In this document: positions 1 to 7,911 of the stretch, piece by piece
Position numbering within the stretch: the stretch's first letter is position 1
Layout: every line of letters begins with the position of its first letter
Assembly (NCBI GenBank): GCA_050303615.1
Contig: JBNLCC010000157.1
Coordinates: 1 to 64,000 of the forward strand
Reading direction: 5' to 3'
Length of the DNA stretch: 64,000 nt
Source of the DNA: CAZDXJ01 sp050303615
Lineage (GTDB): Bacteria; Pseudomonadota; Gammaproteobacteria; Methylococcales; Methylomonadaceae
The notes under the pieces: model-generated
Seen by the model: the letters and a program-made list of their open reading frames with translations, nothing else
Database searches by the model: none
Told to the model about the DNA's origin: nothing
Made by a program: the position numbers and the translations under genes

Positions 1-87
1 CGATCCCATCCCGAACTCGGAAGTGAAACCGCTTAGCGCCGATGATAGTGTGGCAGGTTGCCATGCGAAAGTAGGGAATCGCCAGGC
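1..87 (+). rRNA. rrf: 5S ribosomal RNA, 3' part
   Basis: The first 87 bases match the 3' three quarters of bacterial 5S rRNA: the conserved run with CCGAACTCGGAAGTGAAAC near positions 11-29 is followed by the GATGATAGTGTGG stem and the GCGAAAGTAGGGAATCGCCAGGC 3' end. The 5' part lies outside the window. It marks the end of a ribosomal RNA operon that runs into the window on the plus strand. Confidence 0.95.
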
Positions 88-97
88 TTTTTATACC

Positions 98-137
98 AAA
101 CCCAATCGGTTAGTTAATAGCCGGTTGGGTTTTTTTA
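98..137 (+). terminator. rRNA operon intrinsic terminator
   Basis: An inverted repeat (AACCCAA..CGG paired with CCG..TTGGGTT) with a short loop is followed by seven T residues. It lies 10 bases after the 5S 3' end and should end the rRNA transcript. Confidence 0.9.
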
Positions 138-200
138 TGCCTTGTATTTAGGATAGGACGATGAGACCAGCGTGGAGTCCTTTAACATAGGAAAGAATCG

Positions 201-1289
201 TCAATTAGTAATTGCCAGTTTCCGCAACAGTTTCCGTATTGATTGTTGCTGTTTTTCAATGCTTTGAACCAGTTGGAATTGATGCCGGGCTCTTATCAGG
301 TTTTGCTCAGGAAAGGAAACCTTAAAATAATAGTTATTTTCTAAATAATCGATAAAAAATCGCAAACCGAGTTCGAAAGGAATGAGTATAATCGCGTCAT
401 ATAAAAATTTATGGTCATTCTCTGAAAAGAATTCGCGCGTTTCAGCCAGATAGTTTGTCAAAATAGTTTCACAGATTCCGATATCGAAACTTGCCGCAAG
501 GGAATCGTTTGCTGCAGTATTACAGCACGAGCGGAGGCAATCGCCGATATCGTAATGAATTAGCCCCGGCTTTACAGTGTCCAGGTCAATTAAGCTGACC
601 GCTTTCCGGGAGGTACGATCAAACAATATGTTGTTTATCTTCGGGTCGCCATGAACGGTCCGTATTTTTAGTAGTCTTTGTTGTTTTGCATTTTCCAGTA
701 CAAATGCCAGTTGCCTATGTTCATTAATAAAGGCAGCGCATTCGCGAGCTATTCCGGTAATATTTGCAGAACTGGATAAGTCTTGGTAATGAGCCACATA
801 GCGAGGGGTAATGTGAAAGTCGGGTAGAGTGTCGTTTAGACGCTCGGGGAGCAGGTCGTCCAGAAGCCGATGAAAATGCCCAAGAGCTGCTCCGGTCTGT
901 ATTGCATCGTTTTCATTTTCAATGATATCGATACTTACTGTATTTTCAATAAAGCTGATGATACGCCAATGTTGGCAGTCATTGTCAACATAGGATGTCC
1001 GTTGCTCGGTCGTTAGTATCACCTCGGGAAATCGCAATTTAACCTGCGATGAATTTTTTTGTTGAATGTGCTCAGTAACTGTCAGCAGGTTGTCCATAAT
1101 CTGATCCGGCCGGGGAAAAACCACCGGATTGATTTTTTGCATGATGAACATTGCCGAGTCCGTTTCTATTCGATAGGTATCATTTATTAAGCCGTTGCCA
1201 TAAGGACAAATGGCAGCGATACTGCCGGATAATAGGAATTTTTCCGCAATGTTATATAGCACGGCATTTAACGCGAAATTTTGCGGCAC
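201..1289 (-). CDS. APH-fold kinase resembling N-acetylhexosamine 1-kinase
   Basis: A 362-residue soluble kinase of the aminoglycoside/choline phosphotransferase fold. The N-terminal PYGNGLINDTY segment followed by MQKIN about 20 residues later is characteristic of the N-acetylhexosamine 1-kinase (NahK-like) branch, which phosphorylates free HexNAc sugars at C1. The catalytic loop VHGDPKINNILFD and the metal-binding LIDLDTV are present, so it should be active. It starts with GTG and stands alone, divergent from deaD. The substrate is inferred from family resemblance only; another small sugar or alcohol is possible. Confidence 0.7.
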   Translation of the reverse strand: MPQNFALNAVLYNIAEKFLLSGSIAAICPYGNGLINDTYRIETDSAMFIMQKINPVVFPRPDQIMDNLLTVTEHIQQKNSSQVKLRFPEVILTTEQRTSYVDNDCQHWRIISFIENTVSIDIIENENDAIQTGAALGHFHRLLDDLLPERLNDTLPDFHITPRYVAHYQDLSSSANITGIARECAAFINEHRQLAFVLENAKQQRLLKIRTVHGDPKINNILFDRTSRKAVSLIDLDTVKPGLIHYDIGDCLRSCCNTAANDSLAASFDIGICETILTNYLAETREFFSENDHKFLYDAIILIPFELGLRFFIDYLENNYYFKVSFPEQNLIRARHQFQLVQSIEKQQQSIRKLLRKLAITN

Positions 1290-1300
1290 TGATTTAACTG

Positions 1301-1335
1301 TTTATCTATCAAATAATGGAGATATGGTCTATAAT
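1301..1335 (+). promoter_or_regulatory. Possible deaD promoter
   Basis: A perfect TATAAT hexamer lies at 1330-1335, about 70 bases before the deaD start, but no good -35 hexamer stands at the usual distance. The implied 5' leader of some 65 bases would suit a cold-inducible mRNA. Weak call. Confidence 0.35.
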
Positions 1336-1405
1336 GAACGGTTTCCCAATGTATTTCCACAAATGTGGCGGGGGTTAAAGCCCTGTCATCAACCAGGTAT
1401 TCTAT

Positions 1406-3145
1406 ATGTCATCTGACTCCCCTATATTACCACTATTTCGTGATTTGAATCTAACCGGTCCGGTGTTAAAGGCCCTGGAGGATGTCGGTTACGAAGCACC
1501 GTCGCCAATTCAGGCGAAAACCATACCGTTTATTTTAGCAGGTAAGGATGTGTTGGGACAGGCGCAGACCGGGACGGGTAAAACCGCGGCTTTTGCATTG
1601 CCTTTGTTATCAACTATTCAGGTCAAGCGACTGGAGCCGCAGGTTTTAGTGTTGGCGCCTACCAGGGAATTGGCGATTCAGGTATCGGAGGCATTTCAGC
1701 GTTATGCTTCGCATATAAAAGGTTTTCATGTCTTGCCGATATACGGTGGACAGGAATATGGCGCGCAGATCCGGCAATTAAAGCGTGGCGTGCATGTTGT
1801 CGTAGGAACCCCGGGCAGGATTATGGACCACATGCGTAAAGGCACGTTGAAATTGGCAGCACTTAAGACGCTGGTGCTTGACGAGGCTGATGAAATGTTG
1901 CGTATGGGGTTTATAGATGACGTGGAGTGGATACTGGAGCAAATACCTGAAGCACGGCAGACCGCTTTGTTTTCCGCGACTATGCCGGATGCAATACGCA
2001 AAATAGCAAACAAATATTTACACGAACCGGAACACATCACCATTAAAGTTCGTACCGCAACGGCCGATACTATTCGCCAACGTTATTGGGTGGTTAGCGG
2101 ACTGCACAAGCTTGATGCGTTGACGCGCATATTGGAAGCTGAGCATTTTGAAGCGATGATCGTTTTTGTACGCACTAAAACGGCAACGGTCGAACTGGCG
2201 GAAAAATTGGAGGCGCGGGGTTATGCAACGGCAGCGATAAACGGCGATATTGCCCAAAATCTGCGAGAGCGTACTATCGATAGATTAAAAAAAGGGTCAT
2301 TGGATATTTTGGTCGCCACCGATGTTGCCGCCCGGGGGCTGGATGTGGATCGAATCAGTCATGTGGTAAATTATGATATTCCCTATGATACTGAGGCCTA
2401 TATACATCGAATTGGCCGTACCGGTAGGGCTGGGCGGACCGGAGATGCGATACTGTTTGTTTCCCCCCGGGAACAAAGGTTGCTGCGAGCTATTGAAAGA
2501 GCTACCAAGAAACAGATTGAAAAAATGGAGATGCCCTCCACCGAGATCATTAACGATAAACGAATTGGCAGATTTAAACAGAAGATTACCGATACTTTGG
2601 CGGTGGAAGATCTCGCGTTTTTTCAGCAACTCGTTGAGCAATACGAAAGAGAGCATGATGTTCCCGTTATAGAGATTGCTGCGGCGCTGGCTAAGCTGGT
2701 GCAGGGAGAAACGCCGTTTTTACTGAAACATAAATCCGAAAAGAAAAGCGCCAATGATGAGCGCGAGTCGCAAGGGGGTAAATCCGCAAAGCCAAAGTCA
2801 CGTAAAAGCAAGCCCGATAGGATGGTGGCAATGGAGCGTTTTAGAATTGAGGTGGGCCGGTCACATGGTGTGAAACCGGGAAATATCGTTGGCGCTATTG
2901 CTAATGAAGCGGGGCTCGATAGTAAATTGATTGGGCAAATCGACATTCATGATAATTTTAGTTTGGTGTCGTTGCCGGTGGGTATGCCGAAGGACGTTTT
3001 TAATGAGTTAAAAAATATTTGGGTATCCGGTCAACGTTTGCGAATTTCGCGTATGCTTGCTAACGAGCATCCTGTTAAGCAATCAAAACCAAAAAAGCAA
3101 GGCGGGCCAAGAAAAAACAACAAAAAAAGGGGTGTAGTGCAATGA
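1406..3145 (+). CDS. deaD: DEAD-box ATP-dependent RNA helicase DeaD/CsdA
   Basis: A 579-residue cytoplasmic helicase that unwinds short RNA duplexes in ribosome assembly and mRNA decay, typically important in the cold. All motifs are visible in order: AQTGTGKT (motif I, near residue 51), PTRELA, DEAD, SAT, and the HRIGRTGRAG helicase C-terminal motif. After residue about 440 a lysine-rich linker leads to a DbpA-type RNA-binding domain (near 480-560) and a basic tail rich in K, P and G. This architecture and length match DeaD rather than RhlE or SrmB. It is a single-gene unit. Confidence 0.95.
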   Translation: MSSDSPILPLFRDLNLTGPVLKALEDVGYEAPSPIQAKTIPFILAGKDVLGQAQTGTGKTAAFALPLLSTIQVKRLEPQVLVLAPTRELAIQVSEAFQRYASHIKGFHVLPIYGGQEYGAQIRQLKRGVHVVVGTPGRIMDHMRKGTLKLAALKTLVLDEADEMLRMGFIDDVEWILEQIPEARQTALFSATMPDAIRKIANKYLHEPEHITIKVRTATADTIRQRYWVVSGLHKLDALTRILEAEHFEAMIVFVRTKTATVELAEKLEARGYATAAINGDIAQNLRERTIDRLKKGSLDILVATDVAARGLDVDRISHVVNYDIPYDTEAYIHRIGRTGRAGRTGDAILFVSPREQRLLRAIERATKKQIEKMEMPSTEIINDKRIGRFKQKITDTLAVEDLAFFQQLVEQYEREHDVPVIEIAAALAKLVQGETPFLLKHKSEKKSANDERESQGGKSAKPKSRKSKPDRMVAMERFRIEVGRSHGVKPGNIVGAIANEAGLDSKLIGQIDIHDNFSLVSLPVGMPKDVFNELKNIWVSGQRLRISRMLANEHPVKQSKPKKQGGPRKNNKKRGVVQ

Positions 3146-3240
3146 ATAGTCTGCCAGATAGCGGGCAATGGATTCAAGTTCCTTGTTGATTAAATAGGCA
3201 AAGTTGAGAGACTGGGAAGCTATATGACATTTTTTCAGGG

Positions 3241-4251
3241 TTAGTGGTTTCGTTGCACTGAAAATTTAGCTAGCTGTACCAAGGCTTGTTTGTAGGTTGA
3301 TTCAGGCAAAGGACTCAGTGCATTAATTGCTTGTGCGGCTTCCTGGTTGGCTCTTTGTTCGGTATAAGAGATGGCGTTAGTGGATTGAACAATGCTGTAG
3401 ACATCGTTGAAGGCGTTGCGATTGCCGGACTTAATGGCTTGTTTAATGATTTCAGCTTCACTTTCATTGCCATTTTCAATGGCGTATATCAACGGCAAAG
3501 TGGGTTTCCCTTCTGCCAAGTCATCACCAAGATTTTTACCCAGTTCTTTTTCACTGGCTTTATAGTCAAGGGCGTCATCGATTAACTGAAAAGCGATGCC
3601 CAGGTGTTGTCCGTAAACGGCGAGCTTTTCTTCGATTTCGGGGTTTGTGCCGGCCAGTACGGCGCCTAATCGGGTTGCCGCGCTGAATAAAATAGCAGTC
3701 TTTCTGGATATTACCTGCAGGTATTTTTCCTCAGTAGTAGCAGGGTTGTTGCAGTTTAACAGTTGTAGAACTTCTCCTTCAGCAATGGCGGTAGTCGTTT
3801 TGGACATGATCTCCATGACGCGCATATTGTTAGTGCGAACCATCATCTCAAAGGCGGTGGAGTACAGATAATCCCCAACCAACACGCTGGCGGCATTACC
3901 CCAAACCGCATTGGCGGATTCTTTACCCCGTCTGAGTTGTGATTCGTCGACAACGTCATCATGTAATAAGGTCGCGGTGTGGATGAACTCGATTACCGCC
4001 GCAAGCGTTAAATGGCTGTTGCCGGTATAGTTTAGGGCTTTTGCTGCAAGTAGTAAGAGCATGGGGCGTATTCTTTTACCGCCGCTGCCGACAATATAGT
4101 GCCCTATCTGGTTTATCAGTACAACGTCGGAAGTCAATGCGTCAAGAATAAGTTGATCAATAGCCTTGGCTTCGCTGCTTGTCAATGCTTTAATAGTTTC
4201 AAAATCAATTAAGGTCTGGCTGATATTTGGTTGTTTTGATTGCGCTGCCAT
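3241..4251 (-). CDS. ispB: Octaprenyl (polyprenyl) diphosphate synthase
   Basis: A 336-residue trans-isoprenyl diphosphate synthase that extends farnesyl diphosphate with isopentenyl units to make the ubiquinone side chain. Both aspartate-rich motifs are present: DDVVD in the first (HDDVVDESQLRRGKESAN) and DDALD in the second, followed by GKNLGDDLAEGKPTLPLIY. Length fits IspB. It is divergent from rplU-rpmA, the arrangement found in Escherichia coli and most Gammaproteobacteria, which supports ispB over ispA. Chain length cannot be read from the sequence. Confidence 0.92.
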   Translation of the reverse strand: MAAQSKQPNISQTLIDFETIKALTSSEAKAIDQLILDALTSDVVLINQIGHYIVGSGGKRIRPMLLLLAAKALNYTGNSHLTLAAVIEFIHTATLLHDDVVDESQLRRGKESANAVWGNAASVLVGDYLYSTAFEMMVRTNNMRVMEIMSKTTTAIAEGEVLQLLNCNNPATTEEKYLQVISRKTAILFSAATRLGAVLAGTNPEIEEKLAVYGQHLGIAFQLIDDALDYKASEKELGKNLGDDLAEGKPTLPLIYAIENGNESEAEIIKQAIKSGNRNAFNDVYSIVQSTNAISYTEQRANQEAAQAINALSPLPESTYKQALVQLAKFSVQRNH

Positions 4252-4408
4252 TGCTCGGTTATGATATGTCTAGTCAACTACATATTTTCGGTTAAATAGT
4301 CCGAAAAAGTATGGGTAATATTAAAATAAATCATACCATCGTATTGAAATTAGGGGTGTAATGTCAATAAATTTTTATAGATTTATTATCATTTTAGTGA
4401 ATTAAGAT

Positions 4409-4437
4409 TTGACTAAATCAAATTTTAAAAATATAAT
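4409..4437 (+). promoter_or_regulatory. Sigma-70 promoter of rplU-rpmA
   Basis: TTGACT at 4409-4414 and TATAAT at 4432-4437 are separated by exactly 17 bases, one mismatch from the sigma-70 consensus. It lies about 50 bases before the rplU start in an AT-rich ispB/rplU intergenic region. Confidence 0.85.
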
Positions 4438-4485
4438 CCGCTGTTCACTTTTAACAGTTATCAACACTTTATGGAGTTTACGCGG

Positions 4486-4797
4486 ATGTATGCGGTAATT
4501 CAAACTGGTGGTAAACAATACCGGGTTGAGGAAGGTGCGACCCTGAAAATAGAAAAATTAGAGGCTGGGGTAGACGAAAATGTCGAGTTCGATAAAGTGC
4601 TGATGGTGCAATCCGGCGAGTCGGTGACAATCGGCCAGCCTTTCATTGATGGCGGTAAAGTCACTGCCACAGTGGAGTCTCAAGGCAGGCATAAAAAAGT
4701 CAAAATTATTAAATTTAGAAGACGTAAGCACCACATGAAACAAATGGGGCATCGTCAGTATTACACAGAAGTCCGCATTACCGGAATTTCTGTATAA
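4486..4797 (+). CDS. rplU: 50S ribosomal protein L21
   Basis: A 103-residue ribosomal protein that binds 23S rRNA in the large subunit. The sequence from MYAVIQTGGKQYRV to the basic KFRRRKHHMKQMGHRQ segment is typical L21. I place the start at 4486, not at the ATG 15 bases upstream, because this gives the usual 103 residues, and a GGAG element at 4473-4476 lies just before it. It is the first gene of the rplU-rpmA unit, 19 bases from rpmA. Confidence 0.97.
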   Translation: MYAVIQTGGKQYRVEEGATLKIEKLEAGVDENVEFDKVLMVQSGESVTIGQPFIDGGKVTATVESQGRHKKVKIIKFRRRKHHMKQMGHRQYYTEVRITGISV

Positions 4798-4816
4798 CAA
4801 GATTGGGAGTTGAACA

Positions 4817-5074
4817 ATGGCTCATAAAAAAGCAGGCGGCAGTACCCGTAACGGGCGTGATTCAAATGCCCAGCGTTTAGGGGTAAAGCGTTTTGGGGGG
4901 CAGTCAGTCAAGGCGGGCAATATTATCGTGCGTCAACGCGGTACGCGTTTTCATGCAGGTGTCAACGTCGGTTGCGGGAAAGATCACACTCTTTTTGCAA
5001 CAGCTGACGGGAAGGTTCTTTTTGAAGAAAAAGGCCCTAGAAAACGTAAATTTGTCAGTATTGTACCTGCTTAA
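4817..5074 (+). CDS. rpmA: 50S ribosomal protein L27
   Basis: An 85-residue ribosomal protein whose N-terminal tail reaches the peptidyl transferase centre. MAHKKAGGSTRNGRDS and the GNIIVRQRGTRFHAG segment are invariant L27 features. The stretch after the initiator Met is directly AHKK, so there is no cleaved N-terminal extension of the Firmicutes type. It is co-transcribed with rplU, and an intrinsic terminator lies beyond it at 5232-5262. Confidence 0.97.
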   Translation: MAHKKAGGSTRNGRDSNAQRLGVKRFGGQSVKAGNIIVRQRGTRFHAGVNVGCGKDHTLFATADGKVLFEEKGPRKRKFVSIVPA

Positions 5075-5231
5075 CAAACTATTAAATAGCACTATGCACC
5101 GGGAAGCAACAGCAGCTTTTGTCGGGTGAATCGCTGGTTCATATAGTATCTGTCTATGTAAAGAATCTGCGATTTATGAATATTAGGTACCATGCAGTCA
5201 TGTTGTGGTATGTTGGTGTGGCGAGTTAAAG

Positions 5232-5262
5232 AAAGCCCCGTTCAACGACGGGGCTTTTTTAT
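5232..5262 (+). terminator. Intrinsic terminator between rpmA and obgE
   Basis: A nine-base-pair stem (AAAGCCCCG paired with CGGGGCTTT) with an eight-base loop is followed by a T-rich tract. It ends within 10 bases of the obgE start codon at 5272, so readthrough would be needed for rplU-rpmA transcripts to reach obgE, and the hairpin crowds the obgE ribosome binding site. Confidence 0.85.
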
Positions 5263-5271
5263 TTTTGGGTT

Positions 5272-6306
5272 ATGAGATTTGTAGACGAAGCGGAAATACG
5301 TGTAGAGGGTGGGGACGGCGGTAACGGGATGGTAGGGTTCCGCCGCGAAAAATATATCCCTATGGGCGGTCCTGACGGCGGAGACGGCGGAGACGGAGGC
5401 AGCGTCTACTTGGTTGCTACTGAAAACGTCAATACGCTGGTGGATTTTCGTTATCATTCAGTACACCGGGCGGAACGAGGGCAGAATGGTATGAGCCGCA
5501 ATTGCACCGGTAAAAAGGGAAGTGATTGCTACGTGGCTGTCCCTCCCGGAACGCTGGTTTTTGATGCCGATACCGATGAAATTATTGGTGATTTAACGCG
5601 GGTTGGGGAAACGTTGCTGGTAGCTAGGGGTGGATTTCATGGTCTGGGAAACACTCGCTTTAAAAGCAGTGTGAATCGTGCACCGCAGAAAGCCACCAAG
5701 GGTACGCCGGGAGAGCGTCGTCTGCTTCGACTTGAGTTGAAACTGATAGCTGATGTCGGTTTGTTGGGTATGCCTAATGCCGGAAAATCCAGTTTAATCC
5801 GCTCTGTGTCTTCCGCAAAGCCCAAGGTGGCCGATTATCCTTTTACAACACTGCACCCTAATCTAGGGGTCGTTAAAGTCGATGATTTACGCAGTTTTGT
5901 GTTGGCTGATATCCCCGGGGTAATAGAGGGTGCGGCGGAAGGTGCCGGCTTGGGGTTGCAATTTTTAACGCATCTGTCCAGAACCGGTTTGTTGCTACAT
6001 GTGATTGATGTCAAGCCGTACGAATCTTTACTAACGCCGGTGCAGGCGGCCAAAAAGATTATTGGCGAAATTGAAAAATGGAATCATGGGTTGGCCGCTA
6101 AAACGCGCTGGCTGGTATTGAATAAAATTGACAGGTTAAGCGGGGATGATGTTGAGCAGCATTGTCAGGCAATCATAGAGGAGCTGGCGTGGGATGGGCC
6201 GGTATTCAAAATTTCTGCATTGCAAGGCAAGGGCACGCGCGAACTGATGTTTGCCGTGATGGAATTTTTGGATCAGCAGCGGCGTCTGGAAAATGAGCAG
6301 GAATAA
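5272..6306 (+). CDS. obgE: GTPase ObgE/CgtA
   Basis: A 344-residue Obg-family GTPase involved in 50S maturation and stress control. The glycine-rich Obg fold occupies residues 1-158 (GGDGGNG and GGPDGGDGGDGGS visible). The G domain follows with G1 GMPNAGKSS, switch II DIPGVIEGA and G4 NKID. The start at MRFVDEA agrees with the family. The ribosome binding site is weak (GGG only) and directly preceded by a terminator hairpin, which is unusual. It overlaps proB by 14 bases, so the two are translationally linked. Confidence 0.96.
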   Translation: MRFVDEAEIRVEGGDGGNGMVGFRREKYIPMGGPDGGDGGDGGSVYLVATENVNTLVDFRYHSVHRAERGQNGMSRNCTGKKGSDCYVAVPPGTLVFDADTDEIIGDLTRVGETLLVARGGFHGLGNTRFKSSVNRAPQKATKGTPGERRLLRLELKLIADVGLLGMPNAGKSSLIRSVSSAKPKVADYPFTTLHPNLGVVKVDDLRSFVLADIPGVIEGAAEGAGLGLQFLTHLSRTGLLLHVIDVKPYESLLTPVQAAKKIIGEIEKWNHGLAAKTRWLVLNKIDRLSGDDVEQHCQAIIEELAWDGPVFKISALQGKGTRELMFAVMEFLDQQRRLENEQE

Positions 6307-7414
6307 CTTTTCTCGTTCGGCGAGAGTGGTGGTTAAAATTGGCAGTTCTTTGCTTACTGAAGGTGGGCGTGGCCTAAATAAGCGGGCTATCGCTTCCTGG
6401 GTCGAGCAGATGAGCGATCTAAAGCAGCAAGGAATGGATGTATTGTTGGTTTCATCCGGCTCGGTTGCCGAAGGCATGGTTCGTTTGGGGCTCAAGCAGA
6501 GACCGAAAACGCTGCATGAATTGCAGGCTGCTGCCTCTGTCGGGCAAATGGGACTCGTGCAGGTTTTTGAAAATAATTTTCAGGGGCGCGGTTTACATAC
6601 GGCTCAGGTTTTGTTGACCCACGATGACTTGTCGGACCGGGAGCGCTATCTGAATGCCCGGAATACTCTGCTGACTTTGCTTGAGTTCGGTGTTGTCCCG
6701 GTGATCAATGAAAATGACGCCGTGGCGACTGATGAAATCCGGTTTGGCGATAACGATACACTTGCTGCTTTGGTTGCAAATCTGGTTGAGGCTGATGTGT
6801 TGCTTATTCTGACAGATCAGCAAGGGTTGTTCACCGGTGATCCGAGTGTTAATCCGCATGCTGAGTTAATTTCAGAGGTCAGTGTCAATGACGCCTTGCT
6901 GGATAAGGTTGCCGGGGGGAGTCGAAGCGGATTGGGGCGGGGTGGAATGTATACCAAAGTCCGGGCGGCAAGATTGGCGGCCCGGTCAGGCGCTGCAACA
7001 GTTATTGCGTGCGGTGGGGAAGATGGCGTGATTGCCGACGTGATTTCAGGGGCGGATATCGGTACCTGGCTGCGTCCCGATATTGCGCCGTTGGCTGCAA
7101 GAAAGCGGTGGTTGGCCGGCCATCTGCAGGTTAGGGGTTATCTTGGCTTGGATGCAGGCGCTGTAAACGTATTAAAAAAATCCGGCAAGAGTCTTCTGGC
7201 GGTGGGGGTTAAGACTGTTGAGGGGGAATTTAATCGCGGAGAGCTGGTTTCCTGTATGGATGAGCAGGGTACGGAAATTGCCCGGGGGTTGGTAAATTAC
7301 GGGAGTAAGGAAGCCAGGATGATTATGGGTAGGTCAAGTTCGGATTTTGAGGCTATCCTGGGTTATTCGGATCATCCGGAATTGGTGCATAGGGATAACC
7401 TGGTGCTGCTGTAG
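6293..7414 (+). CDS. proB: Glutamate 5-kinase
   Basis: A 373-residue enzyme that phosphorylates L-glutamate in the first step of proline synthesis. The amino-acid kinase domain (residues about 1-255) shows VVKIGSSLLT, the NENDAVATDE region and GGMYTKVRAA. A PUA domain fills residues about 275-355 (GALVSCM..GTEIARGLVNY-type pattern), as in E. coli ProB. The ATG lies within the last codons of obgE. The adjacency of obgE and proB is common in Gammaproteobacteria and Betaproteobacteria. It ends before a bidirectional terminator shared with rpsT. Confidence 0.95.
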   Translation: MSRNNFSRSARVVVKIGSSLLTEGGRGLNKRAIASWVEQMSDLKQQGMDVLLVSSGSVAEGMVRLGLKQRPKTLHELQAAASVGQMGLVQVFENNFQGRGLHTAQVLLTHDDLSDRERYLNARNTLLTLLEFGVVPVINENDAVATDEIRFGDNDTLAALVANLVEADVLLILTDQQGLFTGDPSVNPHAELISEVSVNDALLDKVAGGSRSGLGRGGMYTKVRAARLAARSGAATVIACGGEDGVIADVISGADIGTWLRPDIAPLAARKRWLAGHLQVRGYLGLDAGAVNVLKKSGKSLLAVGVKTVEGEFNRGELVSCMDEQGTEIARGLVNYGSKEARMIMGRSSSDFEAILGYSDHPELVHRDNLVLL

Positions 7415-7467
7415 TTTTTTTGTCGAAGTTGGCGTCGGAGGTGATGCTGGCCTGTAAACAGGTCAAT

Positions 7468-7507
7468 AAAAAGGCTGCCTACCTGTATAGGGTGGGCGGC
7501 CTTTTTT
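7468..7507. terminator. Bidirectional terminator between proB and rpsT
   Basis: An imperfect stem (AAAAGGC.GCC.ACC with GGT.GGC.GCCTTTT) is flanked by A-runs on the left and T-runs on the right, so it can terminate proB on the plus strand and rpsT on the minus strand. The two genes converge on it. Confidence 0.85.
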
Positions 7508-7522
7508 GGGGTCGTGCGTTAT

Positions 7523-7786
7523 TTATGCTAAAGATCGAATTTTAGCATTGAGTCTGCTTTTATTGCGAGCCGCCTTGTTTTTGTGGATAAGGCCTTTGCT
7601 GACTGCTGAGTCCAAGACCGGAACGGCAGTTTTATAAGCGGCTTGGGCTTTTTCTAAGTCTCCGGCGTCAACAGCGGCAATAACTTTTTTGATAAAGGTG
7701 CGTAAGTTGCTGCGCTGACTTGCATTGCGAATACGGCGGACTTCCGCTTGGCGAGCTCGCTTACTAGCTTGTGCTGAATTAGCCAT
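7523..7786 (-). CDS. rpsT: 30S ribosomal protein S20
   Basis: An 87-residue basic protein of the small subunit. MANSAQASKRARQAEVRR and the alanine/lysine-rich helical remainder are typical S20. A strong promoter lies about 45 bases upstream. It is divergent from murJ, the same arrangement as in E. coli and Pseudomonas. Confidence 0.97.
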   Translation of the reverse strand: MANSAQASKRARQAEVRRIRNASQRSNLRTFIKKVIAAVDAGDLEKAQAAYKTAVPVLDSAVSKGLIHKNKAARNKSRLNAKIRSLA

Positions 7787-7828
7787 AGTTCCTCGTTTAT
7801 TGCTACTAAGTGTTAATAAGAATCGGCC

Positions 7829-7857
7829 ATTATCTGATTAAATGCTATCATTGTCAA
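7829..7857 (-). promoter_or_regulatory. Sigma-70 promoter of rpsT
   Basis: Read on the minus strand, TTGACA (7857-7852) and GATAAT (7834-7829) are separated by exactly 17 bases. The -10 lies 43 bases from the rpsT start. Confidence 0.85.
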
Positions 7858-7911
7858 ATTTTAAGTAAGCGAAAATCATCCAAAGCAAAGCATTAATGGG
7901 CAAACAATACC

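Noticed and set aside
1210..1416. 68-codon plus-strand frame before deaD
   Set aside because: Overlaps the kinase start and the promoter region in antisense; no protein features.
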